Source: an uncultured Prevotellaceae bacterium (GTDB lineage: Bacteria; Bacteroidota; Bacteroidia; Bacteroidales; Bacteroidaceae). From it: a stretch of DNA of 5,369 nt. Location of the stretch: NCBI GenBank assembly GCA_946415695.1, contig CAMKTM010000167.1, positions 1 to 5,369 on the forward strand. Direction: 5' to 3'. Below are positions 5,156-5,369 of this stretch, in pieces. The notes below the pieces were generated by a model. That model saw nothing but the letters and a program-made list of their open reading frames with translations, had not been told where the DNA came from and did not search any database. The translations under genes and the position numbers were made by a program. Numbering within the stretch: the stretch's first letter is position 1; the number at the start of each line of letters is the position of its first letter.

Positions 5156-5270
5156 TTAGAGGTTAGGGGTTAGAGGTTAGAGAACACCTTTGGCCCCTAA
5201 ACAGCATCCAAAAACAATCCTCTAACCCCTAACCTCTTACCTCTTACCACCAATTATGAACCATGAATTA
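5139..5270. repeat. Compound inverted repeat of two heptamer families joining purC and menG
   Basis: The outer arms 5139-5158 and 5251-5270 (AATTCAT units and their complement) match at 17 of 20 positions. The inner arms 5156-5175 and 5220-5239 match at 19 of 20 and are made of TTAGAGG/TTAGGGG units (four on the left at 5156-5182, four complements on the right at 5219-5246). The centre is 5183-5218. The two families are thus mirrored in order around the centre. The left outer arm contains the purC stop; the right outer arm contains the menG start. Confidence 0.9.
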
Positions 5271-5369
5271 AACAAGCAGGGTGTTCGGCAGATGTTCGAC
5301 CGCATCGCGCCGACCTACGACAAGCTGAACCACTTGATGTCGCTCGGCATCGACCGTCGTTGGCGACGC
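5256..5369 (+). CDS. menG: Demethylmenaquinone methyltransferase, N-terminal part (3' end outside window)
   Basis: The frame from ATG 5256 runs 38 codons to the right edge without a stop. The sequence VRQMFDRIAPTYDKLNHLMS, followed by LGIDRRWR, is the characteristic N-terminus of the UbiE/MenG family, which is about 245 residues long. The enzyme transfers a methyl group from S-adenosylmethionine to demethylmenaquinone, the last step of menaquinone synthesis; Bacteroidetes use menaquinone, so menG suits better than ubiE. The SAM-binding region lies beyond the window. The start codon and first five codons (MNHEL) fall in the inverted repeat; a second ATG at 5263 is out of frame and rejected. 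No Shine-Dalgarno is seen. It follows purC by 100 nt on the same strand. Confidence 0.9.
   Translation, partial: MNHELNKQGVRQMFDRIAPTYDKLNHLMSLGIDRRWRR

Noticed and set aside
5156..5246. Telomere-like repeat because of TTAGGGG
   Set aside because: The unit is 7 bp (TTAGAGG/TTAGGGG), internal to a bacterial gene cluster and arranged as an inverted repeat, so it is a spacer repeat and not a telomere.

Overview
The window looks like a chromosome segment from a Bacteroidales bacterium, probably Prevotella or a close relative. Three things point there. The gene order phoH, purC, menG/ubiE matches the arrangement I know from that group. The promoters fit the Bacteroidetes -7 consensus TAnnTTTG, with very short leaders and mostly no Shine-Dalgarno sequence. 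The proteins include a DUF5715-type peptidase-like protein and a carboxynorspermidine synthase of the kind gut Bacteroidetes use for spermidine. The genus is inferred from recall, not from a search.

Layout. Three genes run leftward. The first is a carboxynorspermidine synthase (832 to beyond the left edge). Next is a small secreted Spy/CpxP-like protein with a glycine/arginine-rich tail (1666-1097). Third is a membrane-anchored M15-like (DUF5715) protein (3001-2168). From a divergent promoter region at 3002-3144, three genes run rightward: a PhoH-family ATPase (3145-4113), SAICAR synthase PurC (4199-5155), and the first 38 codons of the menaquinone methyltransferase MenG/UbiE (5256 to beyond the right edge). 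No tRNA, rRNA, CRISPR array, transposase or phage gene was seen.

The genes are ordinary housekeeping or envelope genes. PurC works in purine synthesis, MenG in menaquinone synthesis, the leftmost gene in polyamine synthesis, and the Spy-like and DUF5715 proteins in the envelope. The unusual part is the spacers. All but one carry short iterated repeats, many with a 7-bp period: GGGGCAA, GTGAAAA, TAATCTC, TTAGAGG and AATTCAT. There is also a 9-bp array (GGAGTTAAA), a 22-bp array, and a C/G-rich hairpin pair between phoH and purC. Several are laid out as large inverted repeats. Some run into coding sequence: the last codons and stop of purC, the start codon of menG and the tail of phoH are all made of repeat sequence. 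They resemble in form the heptameric STRR repeats of cyanobacteria. I see no evidence of a new enzymatic or defence system; the repeats are what deserves a second look.
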